Made by a program: the position numbers and the translations under genes
The notes under the pieces: generated by a model
Seen by the model: only the letters and a program-made list of their open reading frames with translations
The model's database searches: none
Told to the model about the DNA's origin: nothing
Shown: piece after piece, positions 9,829 to 20,224 of the stretch
Layout of the letters: every line of letters starts with the position of its first letter
Numbering within the stretch: position 1 is the stretch's first letter
Assembly: GCF_021462225.1 (NCBI RefSeq)
Contig: NC_061800.1
Coordinates: 3,172,501-3,236,500, forward strand
Direction: 5' to 3'
Origin: Girardinichthys multiradiatus
Lineage: Eukaryota > Chordata > Actinopteri > Cyprinodontiformes > Goodeidae
DNA length: 64,000 bases

Positions 9829-11830
9829 AATAAGTTCCACAATTCCTTTAATACACAACTACAGTCAGGGATTATTACATACTTGGGTATTAATGTTTCA
9901 TCTAGATTAGCAGACTTAATAAAACTACACCACATCCCGCTTTTAAAAAAAGTGGAAGATGATCTTGCTAGATGGAAATCTCTACCCATATCTCTACTCA
10001 TGGGCAGGATTACTTATCAGGTGGACTTATCAGTTAACTTTGACCAAACATTCTGGTCTCAGATGTGTTCCAGTACTTTTAAAATGACTAGTAACACCAG
10101 TTTACCTTTAATACAATATAAAATCCTTCATAGAGTATACTATACAGGTCAACGGATGTTCAGGATGGGTTTTGCACCATCTAATACTTGCTTACACTAC
10201 ACAGGCAATATACTTGACAATTACATCCATGCACTATGGTTATGTACAGATGTCCAGAGGTTCTGTTGCCTGATATGTGAAGACTTATCAAAGTGTCTGA
10301 GATGTAAGGGTGGGTGGCTGGCATCCTGGGGCACCTCCAGGGTTTGGCTGTGGGGTTGGCGGGGTGACTGGTCCTAGGCGTGCTGTAGTGGCCTTCCTCC
10401 AATGCTTGTGTTAGGATCAGAATGCTTGGGGTAAGGATCGGAATTCATCGAGGGGTTGGGACTATTTTATTCTGTGGTGGCTCTAGTTGGCAGACTAGTT
10501 TAGACCATGTACCCCTCTTTTGTACATGGCCGCCTCTCCAGATGAGGATGGGGGTCGTGGGGACTGGGGTTGGGGCGGGGGGTCGGGGTCCACGCTGGTG
10601 TTGCCCAGGTTTAGGTGCTGGGGCTGGTTGTCCCTATGGGGTACCGGCACCCGGACCTGGGAGTATAGAGTATGTATGGGGAGTGTGAGTGAGTGTACGA
10701 CGTCCATTGTTGTTTGTCTTTACGCTCGGTGCGTGGGTGTGAGTGTTTTTGTGTGTACGCATGAGGGTGGGAATGTGTGATTGTGACTGTGTGTGCCTGT
10801 TTTTTGTGTCAGGTTGGGTTTTGGGCTGCTCCTTTTCCTGGATCAGTTAAGGGCCCCCATCAAATGTGGGGTCTATTTCCTACCCGCCACACTGCCTGCC
10901 GGTGGTTGGTGTCTCTGTCCACCGGTGTACTTGTGGTTCTCCGTGTCCGGGGCTGGGTGCTTTGGTGCGTGTTGGGTCACTCGCGGTGGCTGCTTGCCAG
11001 GGCAAGGACCCATGAGCTCTGTCGGGCCTCTGCTTGCAGAGTGATATGTCCCGGGGTATCGGGTCTCTGGTTCCATGGCTGCATCTGCTCGGGCATAGAT
11101 GGCTGCTGGCGGGGCCTGTGGGCTTGTCGCTGCATCTCCCTGGGGCTTCTGCACTGTAGCTGCTGGGTGGTTCCCCTGTGACTCTCCCCTGCTTTTGTCT
11201 TGGGGAATTTTGGTAGTCCTGGCGATGGTTCTCCTGGGGTTTCTGTGCTCTGGGGGGCCTTTGGATGTTTGTGGCTCTGATCTGTCCCAGGTCCAAGGGG
11301 GAAGGTCTGTGGCTCCTCACACTCGCTATTGCATATTTTTACGGAGAAACCTTGTATACACAAGCACGCTCACACTCAGACACACAGGTGTTTAGATTCA
11401 GGTGTGCACAGATACACAAATGTTCTATATTGAGCTGCATTTACCATTAAATACATCTTGCATTGATAAGTACCATGCAGTTTTTGGTAAAAAAGCTGTT
11501 AATATGAATGTTTCTGCAGGTGTAGAAGCAAGCAGGGTGTTATCTTGTTTCCATCCTTCTTTCTTTCCTCCATTATTTTCTCCTTCTCTCCCCTTTTCCT
11601 TTTTGCCCCACCTTCATTTTCATTTCTGTCTCCGTGTCTGTAACAATTGAAATAATCCCAAAGCAGTTTCTAATAAAGTTTTTTTTAAAATATCAAGCAG
11701 AGCTTTAAAGCGTTAGCTGTAATGTTTCACTTGTGAAGGCAAATCTGTTGGGCTATTTCTTGGCACTCAGACAACATTTCTGAGCGCTACTCTGCAACAC
11801 AGGACACGGTAAAAAAACAACAACAAATAA
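9829..11830 (+). mobile_element. L1/Tx1-like LINE inserted in the Tc1-like element
   Basis: A 5'-truncated L1-type LINE: the end of ORF2 (to about 10310), a GC-rich 3' untranslated region (10310-11690), an AATAAA-type signal at about 11670 and an AAC/AAAT-rich tail to 11838. The nine bases ATAAATGGA occur just before the insertion (9822-9830) and just after its tail (11832-11840). They fit a target-site duplication inside the Tc1 transposase gene. Confidence 0.75.
9880..10310 (+). pseudogene. L1-like ORF2 C-terminal remnant
   Basis: The frame contains YLGINVSSRLADLIKLHHI, then PLLKKVEDDLARWKSLPISL, the conserved segment after the RT palm in L1/Tx1 LINEs. It then jumps to the C-terminal region with PLIQYKILHRVYYTG and DNYIHALWLC. 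The stretch normally between these is shortened. The frame happens to continue from the Tc1 codons upstream, so the long ORF starting at 9784 is a chance fusion and not a gene. Confidence 0.7.
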
Positions 11831-12677
11831 ATAAATAAATGGAGGAAGTTTGGAACCACCAGGAATCTTCCTAGAGCCAGCCGTCTAAACCGAGCGATCG
11901 GGGAGAAGGGCCATAGTCAGGTAGGTGACCAAGAACCCCATGGTCATTTTGTAAGAGGTCAGGTGTTTCTCTCTGTAGAGAGTAGAACCTTTCAGAAGGA
12001 CAACCATTTCTGCAGCAACCCTTCAATCGGCCCTGCATGGTAGAGTGGCCCAACAAAATTCACTCCTTAATAAACATCACATGGGAACCCATCTGGAGTT
12101 TGTCGAAAGGCACCTGAAGGTCTCTCAGACCATGAGAAAGAAAATTCTCTGATCTGATGAGACAAACACTGAAGTCTTCGTTGTGAATGCCCGGCATCAT
12201 GTTTGGAGGACATCAAGCACTGCTCATCACCAGGCAAACACCATTTTTCAGCAGCAGGAACTGGCAGATTAGTCAAGATAGAGGTTAAGATGAATGCAGA
12301 AATGTATAGACATGCTGGATGACAACCTTCTGTAGAGAGCTGTTGACCTCAGACTTGGGCGACGGTTTATTTTTTTTAGCAGAACAACGACCCAAAGCAC
12401 ACAGCAAAGATCTGAAATAAGTGGCTTTAGAACCATTCTGTAAATGTCCTGGACTGGCCAAGCGAGAGTATTGACTTGAATCTGATTGAACATCTCTAGA
12501 GATGATCTAAAAATGACTGTGCAAAGACGTCTCCCATCCAACCTGATGGAGCTTGAGATGTTCTGCAAAGAAAAATTGGCCAAACTGCTTAAAGATTGGT
12601 GTGCTAAGCTTCTTGCATCATATTTAAAAAGACTTGAGGCTGTAAATGCTGCCAAAGGTGGATCAACAAAATATTAA
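11830..12677 (+). pseudogene. Tc1-like transposase C-terminal part, many stops
   Basis: Readable in pieces: WKKFGTTRNLPRASRLNRAI at the start, then ARHHVW-like sequence near 12190, FSAAGTGRLVKIE near 12250 and NNDPKHTAK near 12385 (second Asp). Then come VNVLDWPSESIDLNLIEHL near 12450 and RRLPSNLMELEMFCKEKL to KGGSTKY. Several in-frame stops and indels show long decay. The region is the second half of the gene split by the LINE insertion at 9829. Confidence 0.75.
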
Positions 12678-12687
12678 GCAAAGGCAT

Positions 12688-13183
12688 ACAGTCTGTCCTG
12701 TCTTCATCCATCTCAGTGTGGTTTGGCTCATCCACAAAACAGGACAGGTCCAGACTGCAACAAATAATCAGGACTGCAGAGAGAATAATCAGGGCTGACT
12801 TTCCCTCCATCCAGGACTTATACAGGTCTAGGGTCAGGAAAAGAGCTGCAAAAATCTCTGCAGACCCCACACACCCTGCACATAATCTGTTCAGTTTTAC
12901 CTTCAGGCCGCCGCTACAGAGCACTGTTTACTAAAACCAGCCGCCACAGAGACAGTTTTTTCCCCAGGCTGTTTCTCTGTTGAACAGTTAATAGAGTACC
13001 AAACAACAGCATACAGATGTTGCAAATGCACATTTTTATTTATATATGTGTATATTTGTATATTGTATATATGTATACTCTTTAATGCAAAAAACAAAAA
13101 CCAGAGAGCAAAGTGTACCAGAGTCAAAATCCTTGTTTGTATGTACGAACTTGGCAATAAAGCTGATTCTGATTCTGATAATA
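12688..13183 (+). mobile_element. Rex1-like (CR1-group) LINE 3' end
   Basis: The coding tail reads SVWFGSSTKQDRSRLQQIIR, then TAERIIRADFPSIQDLYRSR and KISADPTHPAHNLF, a conserved end of CR1-group RT proteins in fish. The 3' untranslated region follows, with AATAAAGCTGATTCTGATTC at the end, an octamer-type tail. Only the last 500 bp were inserted. Confidence 0.75.
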
Positions 13184-13768
13184 AGCAGGGAATTCAAGCC
13201 AGTAAACAAAACAGTCTGTGGCCACCCAGGCAACATTTCACATTTACTATAGCTGTTAGCAGACATGTATGTAACATGTTTCAATATGGGCCTTTGGTGA
13301 GAGATTCCGTTACATAGAGCGACCTATTCTAACATTGTTTGAAAATAAGGTCCAATCCTTACATTTTTTCAAACTTAAAGTGATTAAAATAATTTCAGCT
13401 ATGGTAAGGCTGTCCTCTTGTTAGCATGCCCACTTTTTAACTGAACTTTGACATTATGTAGAAATATAAGTCTATGCCAGCCTAAAAGGAAGTTGACCAG
13501 GCTTCTTTTCTATGTACCTGCCATATGATCCTTGCAAAAATGCGATGTTGATTCAGCCTAAACACCTGCCTAAACAGAAGAGTGATTTTTGTTAACGCTA
13601 AGATTTCCATAATGCTTTAAACTGAGTCATTGTAAGTAAAATAAGTTGGAAATTCCTTTTTGCAAATAGCATGGATTATGTTGCCAACTCTGATTGCACA
13701 TCACTGATATGTATGTATATATTGCTTCATTGTGAGGCTAAGAAAGATGATGGTGATGTGGTCTGCAG
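13184..13768. other. Intron sequence with no recognised feature
   Basis: AT-rich single-copy-looking DNA without coding motifs. The end (TGTGGTCTGCAG at 13757-13768) is a plausible but pyrimidine-poor splice acceptor. Confidence 0.5.
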
Positions 13769-13881
13769 GTTATGACACATCAGTAGGGGAGTGTGGCCTA
13801 AAACACATTGGTGGGGAGAAGCAGAGAGTTGCCATTGCTCGAACAATCCTGAAGGAACCTCTGATTATTTTGCTGGATGAG
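13769..13881 (+). CDS. abcb6: ABCB6-like half-transporter, signature and Walker B exon
   Basis: A 113-bp exon. Its first two bases complete a Gly codon with 9075, and 37 codons follow: [20 protein letters not shown], then [17 protein letters not shown]. The donor GTGAGG begins at 13882, phase 0. The Walker B motif LIILLDE with its catalytic Glu is intact. The ABC signature, normally LSGGE/Q, reads HIGGE, so the Ser that contacts ATP is replaced. RTIL after AIA agrees with ABCB6 and differs from ABCB7. The next expected exon, with the ATSALD loop and switch His, was not found between here and 64000. Either a very long intron follows or the gene copy is broken. Confidence 0.78.
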
Positions 13882-13902
13882 GTGAGGCTGTTGAAGTCAC
13901 AG

Positions 13903-15560
13903 GATTGAATTCAGTTCAATTCAATTCAATTTTATATAGCGCCAATTCACAACACATGTCGTCTCTAAGCACTTTACAAAATCAGTTTAATCAAATTATA
14001 CAGATATCAAGTCAGGTACATACATTACCATTAATCCTAACTATCAAACAGTGCCGTCAGATTCAGTATTACAATTAGTTAAAAAGTTTTTCTAACTAAG
14101 AAAACCCAGGAGATAGCATAGAGTCAGTTACTTATGGCATTCACTCCTCCTACTACTGAGCATGCATGTAGCTACAGTGGAATGAAAAATCCCTTTTAAC
14201 AAGAAGAAACCTTCAGCAGAACCAGGCTCAGTGTGAGCGGCCATCTGCCACGAACGACTGGGTGTTTGAGAGAACAGAGCAGAATAAAAAAAAAAGGACA
14301 CAAAAGCACTGATCCAGGAGTACTTTCTATAGGAAGGAAAAGTGAAACATTAATGGTTATAGGTCCTTTAGTGGCTTCATCTAGGAGAGAATTACAGCTA
14401 AGTAGACAAACTCTTAGCCAGTTTTCAAGTCTATAATATGAAAGAGAGCACATACAGTTAGTCACAGTAGAATCTCAGCCAGTAGCTATGTCTAGGAGAC
14501 AGGGTTAAACACTGAAAGAGGGCCAAGTGTATCATCTGTAGAAGCTGAGCATTAAGTTGTTGGCAGCAACAGCTTGGCCAATGTCCTCCTCCAGGAAGGT
14601 ACCACAGCTACACACAGAGCCAGGTCAGATGTAGCTGCTAGAAAGAGAAAAACAGAGACAGAACACAGAGTTAAAAGCTGAAATAACTGCAATTAATGCG
14701 AAATTGGAGAGTAGTATGAGAATGTAGCACAGAGAGTGAAAGTGATCATTATGTCCTCCAGCCAATTAGGAGCCTATAGCAGCATAACTACAGAGATAGC
14801 TCAGGATAACCTAAGCCACTCTAACTACAGGCTCTATCAAAAAAGAAAGTTTTAAGGTTAGCCTTAAAAGTAGACAGGGTGTCTGCCTCATGGACTAAAA
14901 CTGGGAGCTGGTTCTTTTTCAGGGGGGCTACATTGTCTAATGCACCACACAATGAGGAAGTAACACTATAAACAAGATAATCCATTTGTGAAGGGGAAGA
15001 AACAAATTATTGCCCTCCACTGTGTTTTTCTTTGATAATGAAGAAATTAAAAATGGAACAGATTCTTTAAAGGTTGTTATGGTACTGTCTGATAACGATC
15101 AGGTAGGATTAGATGTTGCCCAATCTGGCCCCTGGCAAACATTTGACTATGATTGTTGGTGAAAATTGGTGAAAAACGCAGAGGGGTTGGTGGTGACCCG
15201 TGGGATGGGATCTAGGACTATGCTTTCTATGTACTGTCACCCAGCCGGCCTGAGGCCCCGGCTGCGTGGGCTCTGCTAAAGGACTGCTAAAAGGAAGCTA
15301 TCCTCGGTGGTTTCACGCTGGCTAAGGGGCATTGGCTATCTGCCGGTTTTTCAACAGCGCGGAGCTGGGCCTCCAATACTGACACCCTCGCCTGCAAAGC
15401 TACAACAATTCTACATTTATTACACGTACAATTATCACTAAAGGAGGCAGAGGAGTAACTGAACATTTGACAGAGAGAGCAAGAGAGAGAAGGAGAATGG
15501 GATAAAGACGGAAAAATCTTTTTGTTGTGCATAATGCTGAAATCACTGTTCTATTGCTTA
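13903..15560 (-). mobile_element. L2-group LINE, internally deleted copy
   Basis: The plus strand begins with the AATTCAATTCAATTTTATAT tail and the GCGCCAATTCACAACA end shared with 2656 onward. The L2 untranslated region and RT end run to about 14915. A jump then leads straight to linker sequence (14920-15010, matching 8340-8440) and on to 5' sequence. Minus frame 15287-15532 carries NCTCNKCRIVVALQ, then VSVLEAQLRAVE, like a short Cys motif and coiled coil of an L2 ORF1. Most of the endonuclease and RT is deleted. It starts 22 bp after the exon donor. Confidence 0.65.
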
Positions 15561-16372
15561 ATGAACCTGTAGAAAGTAGACACTGAGAAAAAGCTTTTAA
15601 AATTATGCATCTTCTTCAATCCTGGAGCTGGTATTTGTAGTAACACCTAGAGCCTCCATGTGTCCCACATGCAACAATTGTGAAGTCAGGAGACCTTTTT
15701 AGTTTAGGTCTGCCATTTCTCTCTGAACTGCATTGCCTCTCTGTCACTTGTAGAGATGTGGCATCTCCTTTGAGACTGTTGCTTTGAACTAAAATTCCAG
15801 TTTACTAACCTTCTCTGGCAAATCTATAATCCATTTACATGAGATATGGGCAATGTACCTTGATTAAAGATCATGGGATAAAACAGAATCAACTACACTG
15901 TTTTGTCAAACAGTGGGTTCTAGTAATGCACCACATGGACAATGCAGTGTTTCGTCTTAGCTGGCAATTTCCTTTTTTTTTATTCAACATGAGGCATGTT
16001 GAGGTCCACAAACCATACAAGGCAACATGCATTGTATGGTTTGACAAGTTCTCCAGATGTAGTCATGGGAAAATGGGTTTCTGGTTTGAAAACCTCAAGG
16101 TCTCACCTTTGCTTCCTGCAGATAATCTGATTTTGTCAGCTTTTTTAAGCCACAGGTTTCAAGATGTACAGGTGCAGCTTCCAAAGTCAGGGACTCTGGC
16201 TCTCAATTGATAAAAAGTGTCATGCTGGTGACATCCCATTAAATGTTTTCCAAGCATGCTGAGCAGAAACTTTGTGGCAAACCCAAAACTTGCAGGTATT
16301 GTCTGTACGCTAAGGCACGGCAAGGCATATTCGTCACTTCCTGTTTTTACTGTGGCACTTTTTGGATTGTAT
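15561..16372. other. No recognised feature
   Basis: A 123-codon frame exists at 15839-16210, but it shows no motif I know and no splice context that would support it. The right end is the insertion site of the LTR element. Confidence 0.4.
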
Positions 16373-16376
16373 GGTG

Positions 16377-17834
16377 TGTTGGACCACTTGTTTGCTGAGT
16401 ATTGGATTATCTGCACGTTGTTGGACGTCACTGTGCCCCTCCAATGGCATCGGCCATTTTGTACCCAGGACAGCCTACTCCTACATATCTCATCGAGCAT
16501 TGCGACTGATATGACTGGGCGTCCCCAGTCTGACGTCACAGGGTGCTATATAGGAGGCGCCCATGTTTGAAAAGTCGCCTTCTGCTGGAAACCGATCTGG
16601 TGATTGAAGCGTGTCACTTTAAGAGAAGAACTCTGTGAAGAGTTTCATTCATTCTCTCTCGTTGGACAACGAACCATTCATAACTGAAGTCTGTGGACTA
16701 AGAAGGCCAGAGATTTCACTTTGCCGATCGAAGACGTGAGTTAACACGTAACTGGAGACACGGAGCTTCGGAGAGACAAACCGCTACCGTGTTTCATTTT
16801 CAAGTCGACTTTGATGGTCAGATCATATTTTTCCTTTTTGTCAAGAAGACCAAAGGACAAAGACTGACCGTTCCCCTGAAGTTAATTGTGGACCCACAAT
16901 TAACTTAACCCCACTTTTCCTCGCTCGAATTCCCTCACTCGGAAGAAGACAACACAAGTAAAACCCATTTCGTTTTTTTTATTTATTTATTAGAAGGCCT
17001 GGGCAGGGTCAGAGGTTGTAGAAGCGATCAGAATCGCTGGTTAGGATCTCATGTGTTCTGAATAATATGTGCATGTAACCTTGCTTGTTGAAACTTTGAT
17101 GTGTTATGTAATATCGGGATCCGCCGTGTTCCCCAGAGCTGTTTGTGTTTACTATCTGAACGCGGGTGCGTTGCAAGACTGGACTGTTAAAACGACCTCA
17201 TGGTAAAATTCTCCATTTTACCTTTGTCTTCAATCTCACTTTGCTAGCTTGCCGCCAAAAGTTATCAATCCTTTGTGGTCAGGAGTTAGGGGGAAGTTTT
17301 ATGATCAGAAGATCATAAAGGACAGTCGGAGCTGCGCTCCAACCCCCACCACTCGCCACCACTCATATCCCCCTCTCCCTTCGTCTGTAGTGCCATAAAC
17401 TGCTGGTTGACTCAATACATACCCACTACCGTTTGTTGATTTTGCTTATTTAGATGTGTTACCCCTGTGTTTGTAGAATTTTGCATGTTGAGCAGGTGAA
17501 AATTAATAAATATTCACATAGATAAAGAGAGAGCGTTTGGTGTTTCATTGTGTGCAAAAAGTGATGTGTCAGTCAAAATAAGGTTCAAGTTCCACACGTT
17601 TCGGCAGAAACGGTCGATTAAACAGTGACATCTCCGGCAATAGTTATCAACTATTACGGAGTATTTAACGGTTGTAATTGTCAGAGGCGTTGAGCCACAA
17701 TTACAACACCAGAAACATCTCTGGTCTCGATTCGTAAATGAGGATTTATGGTTAAGAAATTGATTTTGTCAGATTATGATTTGTAATTATAATTGTTGAT
17801 CAAGATTATTCAATCAATAATCATACTCCCAACA
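16377..17834 (+). repeat. 5' LTR (1,458 bp)
   Basis: It begins TGTTGGACCACTTGTTTGCT and ends ATACTCCCAACA. It carries a TATA box (16547-16553), a CRE-like palindrome (16531-16538) and an AATAAA at 17505-17510. It lies outside the duplicated 11.5-kb unit, so it is present once. Confidence 0.93.
16531..16553 (+). promoter_or_regulatory. LTR core promoter: CRE-like site and TATA box
   Basis: TGACGTCA (16531-16538), the full CREB/ATF palindrome, lies 8 bp before TATATAG (16547-16553). The half site GACGTCAC also occurs near 16423. The same arrangement is in the 3' LTRs at 22829-22851 and 34338-34360. The site is seen directly; cAMP-responsive use is inferred. Confidence 0.6.
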
Positions 17835-17836
17835 TA

Positions 17837-17856
17837 TGGCGTCCCTTTGACGGGCC
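17837..17856 (+). promoter_or_regulatory. Probable tRNA primer-binding site
   Basis: TGGCGTCCCTTTGACGGG begins two bases after the LTR end. It has the TGG expected opposite a tRNA CCA end. I could not match the rest to a particular tRNA by eye. Confidence 0.5.
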
Positions 17857-18808
17857 TTAAAAAGACAGACATCAAATCACAGTTGCACAGAATGAACAGT
17901 TGTGATCTCCGTTAACAAGATGTTTATTGGGAGACTTGAGTTTCGCACAGAACGTTTGTGAATTAAGGGATTTTGATTAGGTCGTGCTCAGTTCTACTGC
18001 AAAGGATAACATTAGCTTTCAGAGGTGTTTGTTGTGGATGCAAGGTGAAAGTTGGTTTAACTTGTGGAAAAGTTAAAGTTAATTTCCAGTCGCCAGCCTG
18101 CTGCTGCAGCTGTAAAAACCTGCGCTGATAAGCAGCAGACCTGCTCCCAGTGTCCACTGAGCGTAATTACAGTTGTGACCAACATTCTCCCAGTCAGTTA
18201 GAGAAGAACACCTACATCTGGTGGCCATTTAATAGATTACAGATTGCAGCTGGATTTCCCAGACCGCAGACCCTCACTCAGTACCATCTGGTGGTCACTA
18301 GTGCGAATTGCATTTCCTGCTTTGATATTTTTTTTTAAATCACTCAATCCATTACCACAGTCAGATAATTCCATCACCTATGATCAAAAGGGCATAACTT
18401 AAAGTTGAAAGTTGAAGTTACAGATCATTCATTACCACTTTTGGATAAAATTTAAGCATTTTTGCTGGGTTTTAGTGTGTGAAGCATGTTTTGATCTGAC
18501 TCATAAAACTAACTTAGTTGTCTAACAGGAAGGTAGGTAATTCATATTAGAGAACACTAACATTTATTTGAAGCTAAGAACAGCATTTAATGTTTAGTTT
18601 CGTTTTCCCATTTTTAAAATTTTATTTTGAACTTGGTTTCTGGGTTATTTAAAAAAAAAAAATTCATTCTCTTCTTCCCCCTTTTTGCATGTTTGCTTGA
18701 TTAACCCCATTAAAGCATAGACTTGGGTAAGCCACAGTTTGAACGGTCAAACCTGTGTGCCCATTTTAAGCAACCCCATACACCTGGAAGATACAGGTAT
18801 GAATCAGA

Positions 18809-18970
18809 CAGCTAATTAAGTTTAGCAATCCTTAATCACTGAACAGCTTAGCCTGTTGTGTGCAGCTAATTAAGTTTAGCAATCCTTTATCACTGAACAG
18901 CTTAGCCTGTGGTGTGCAGCTAATTAAGTTTAGCAATCCTTAATCACTGAACAGCTTAGCCTGTTGTGTA
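18809..18970 (+). repeat. Three tandem 54-bp repeats in the LTR-element leader
   Basis: Each unit starts CAGCTAATTAAGTTTAGCAA and ends with GCCTGTTGTGTG or a near variant. The middle copy differs at about two positions. They lie between the primer-binding-like site and gag, where packaging or translation signals of LTR elements normally sit. Confidence 0.95.
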
Positions 18971-19006
18971 AATAGTTCACGGTTCAGATGCGAGCAGCCG
19001 TCAAAC

Positions 19007-19975
19007 GTGACTCGCAGGACAGTCCTCTACGATCCCTCACCTCCGCCACGGCGACAGGAGTGCCGCCCCTGGGATTCAGGTAGCTCCTACCGCCCTCAAC
19101 CGCTGCCCAGGACCCGAGTCCGGGAAGCACAGGGCCCACAGTTATACCGGGAGCAGCCTCCACTGCCTCCTCCGAGGATGAGGCGTGATGCACCGATACC
19201 CTCTGAGTGCAGCCGGAGTGAACTCTCCGATGATGACTCAGATGGGCCGGGACCAATCCCTGAGAGGGGATTGCGCACCCGCCAGCTTGAGTCCCTTGCT
19301 AAAGACATAGAGCGTTTCGACCCTAATAAGGCAAAATCAAACATTGATGATTACCTTAGGGAAATGGAACGCTGTCTTCTAGATTTGTATTGCCCATCAG
19401 CACGGGAGAAACTGAAGCTCATCTGGAAGACAACGTCCAGGAACATCCATGTTTTCATGGAGAGCCTGACACCCGCAGTCCGAGACCGTTATTCAACCCT
19501 TTGCGAAGCTTTAAGGGAGGAATATTCTGTGTACACGGACCGGGCCTCAGCCACACTTGGTGCTTTCACGATCCAGCAAAAGAAAAGCGAAGCACCCAGG
19601 GAGTATTACCGGCGCTTGAGAGCCGTTTACTTCCAACGACGCAATGCGCCAGGCATTGAGGAGGAACATGCTTTTAAATCCCTGTTCCTCCACAACCTTC
19701 ATGAAAGTGTGCGATACGATGTGACTATGTATTGCAGAACCAAGGCCATGAGCATGCAAGAGATCCGCAAATATGCTCAGATGGCGTGGGAAACACGTGC
19801 TCGCCCGACCAAGGGATCGGAGAGCGAGGCTAGGGTTTTACAGGTCCAGACTGAAAGAACCAGCCATGCATTAGAAGGTCAGGAAAGGCCTTCAACCAGA
19901 ACCTATGCGAAGAACAGGTTCAAGGAACAACATAGGTTTGGTCAGCTGGACTGGGGGGGTGGTACTGAATACTAA
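19007..19975 (+). CDS. LTR-retrotransposon Gag-like protein
   Basis: A 322-codon frame, open from upstream and starting at best at GTG 19007; the first internal ATG in the frame is near 19180. A true start is therefore uncertain. The N-terminus is rich in Pro and Arg, followed by an acidic Ser/Asp stretch at about 65-80. A helical Gag-type region follows (about 90-270), with RFDPNKAKSNIDDYLREMER, then SLTPAVRDRYSTLCEALREE and EYYRRLRAVYFQRRNAPG. This resembles retrotransposon Gag capsid domains. I see no CCHC zinc knuckle. It ends at TAA 19973-19975. The same frame continues past the stop, which suggests readthrough or later decay. Confidence 0.75.
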   Translation: MTRRTVLYDPSPPPRRQECRPWDSGSSYRPQPLPRTRVREAQGPQLYREQPPLPPPRMRRDAPIPSECSRSELSDDDSDGPGPIPERGLRTRQLESLAKDIERFDPNKAKSNIDDYLREMERCLLDLYCPSAREKLKLIWKTTSRNIHVFMESLTPAVRDRYSTLCEALREEYSVYTDRASATLGAFTIQQKKSEAPREYYRRLRAVYFQRRNAPGIEEEHAFKSLFLHNLHESVRYDVTMYCRTKAMSMQEIRKYAQMAWETRARPTKGSESEARVLQVQTERTSHALEGQERPSTRTYAKNRFKEQHRFGQLDWGGGTEY

Positions 19976-20218
19976 CCACAGTCAAAGTTGCCGGACCACT
20001 TCCGGTCGAACAGACGACCTGACCATCACGTGAAGCCTAAAGGTAAACCTGATGGAAGAGGGTGGAACCGACACGCAGAAGGGATTATGGGGAAAGAGAT
20101 GGAGGAGGCCTTGCGTAAGATGGTGACTGAAGCGGTGCGTCAGGCCACCATGCCCCCACAACCCTTGAAACAGGAAGCTGACCTAGTTAAACCAGACCCA
20201 AACTTCCCATCAGCATGA
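19976..20218 (+). CDS. In-frame extension of Gag past a UAA stop
   Basis: After the TAA at 19973-19975 the same frame stays open for 80 codons to TGA at 20216-20218. The peptide is basic at first (DHFRSNRRPDHHVKPKGKPD), then has a helix-like acidic/basic stretch (KEMEEALRKMVTEAVRQAT) and ends DPNFPSA. It could be the nucleocapsid-like end of Gag made by readthrough. Otherwise it is a piece cut off by a nonsense change; unit B carries the same stop. Confidence 0.45.
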   Translation, partial: PQSKLPDHFRSNRRPDHHVKPKGKPDGRGWNRHAEGIMGKEMEEALRKMVTEAVRQATMPPQPLKQEADLVKPDPNFPSA

Positions 20219-20224
20219 CTAGGC

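Larger units (their letters stand above)
9296..12690 (+). mobile_element. Tc1-like element, family C, split and truncated
   Basis: The left terminal repeat begins after TA at 9294-9295 with CAGTGCATCCAAGAAGTATT and reads into a transposase N-terminus (about 9690-9828). An L1-like LINE is inserted at 9829. Transposase sequence resumes at 11830 and runs to KGGSTKY, TAA at 12677. No right terminal repeat follows; a Rex1-like LINE starts at about 12688. It lies in the intron between the two ABCB6-like exons. Confidence 0.75.

Noticed and set aside
9784..10377. 197-codon plus-strand frame
   Set aside because: It fuses the Tc1-like N-terminus to L1 ORF2 across an insertion point, so the shared frame is by chance.
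10777..11363. Overlapping frames of 128-146 codons on both strands
   Set aside because: They lie in the GC-rich 3' untranslated region of an L1-like LINE, and the composition alone explains them.
15839..16210. 123-codon frame in the gap before the LTR element
   Set aside because: No motif, no splice context and no recognised repeat; this length is expected by chance.
18809..18970. Possible CRISPR-like array
   Set aside because: Only three directly adjacent 54-bp units without unique spacers, inside an LTR retrotransposon.
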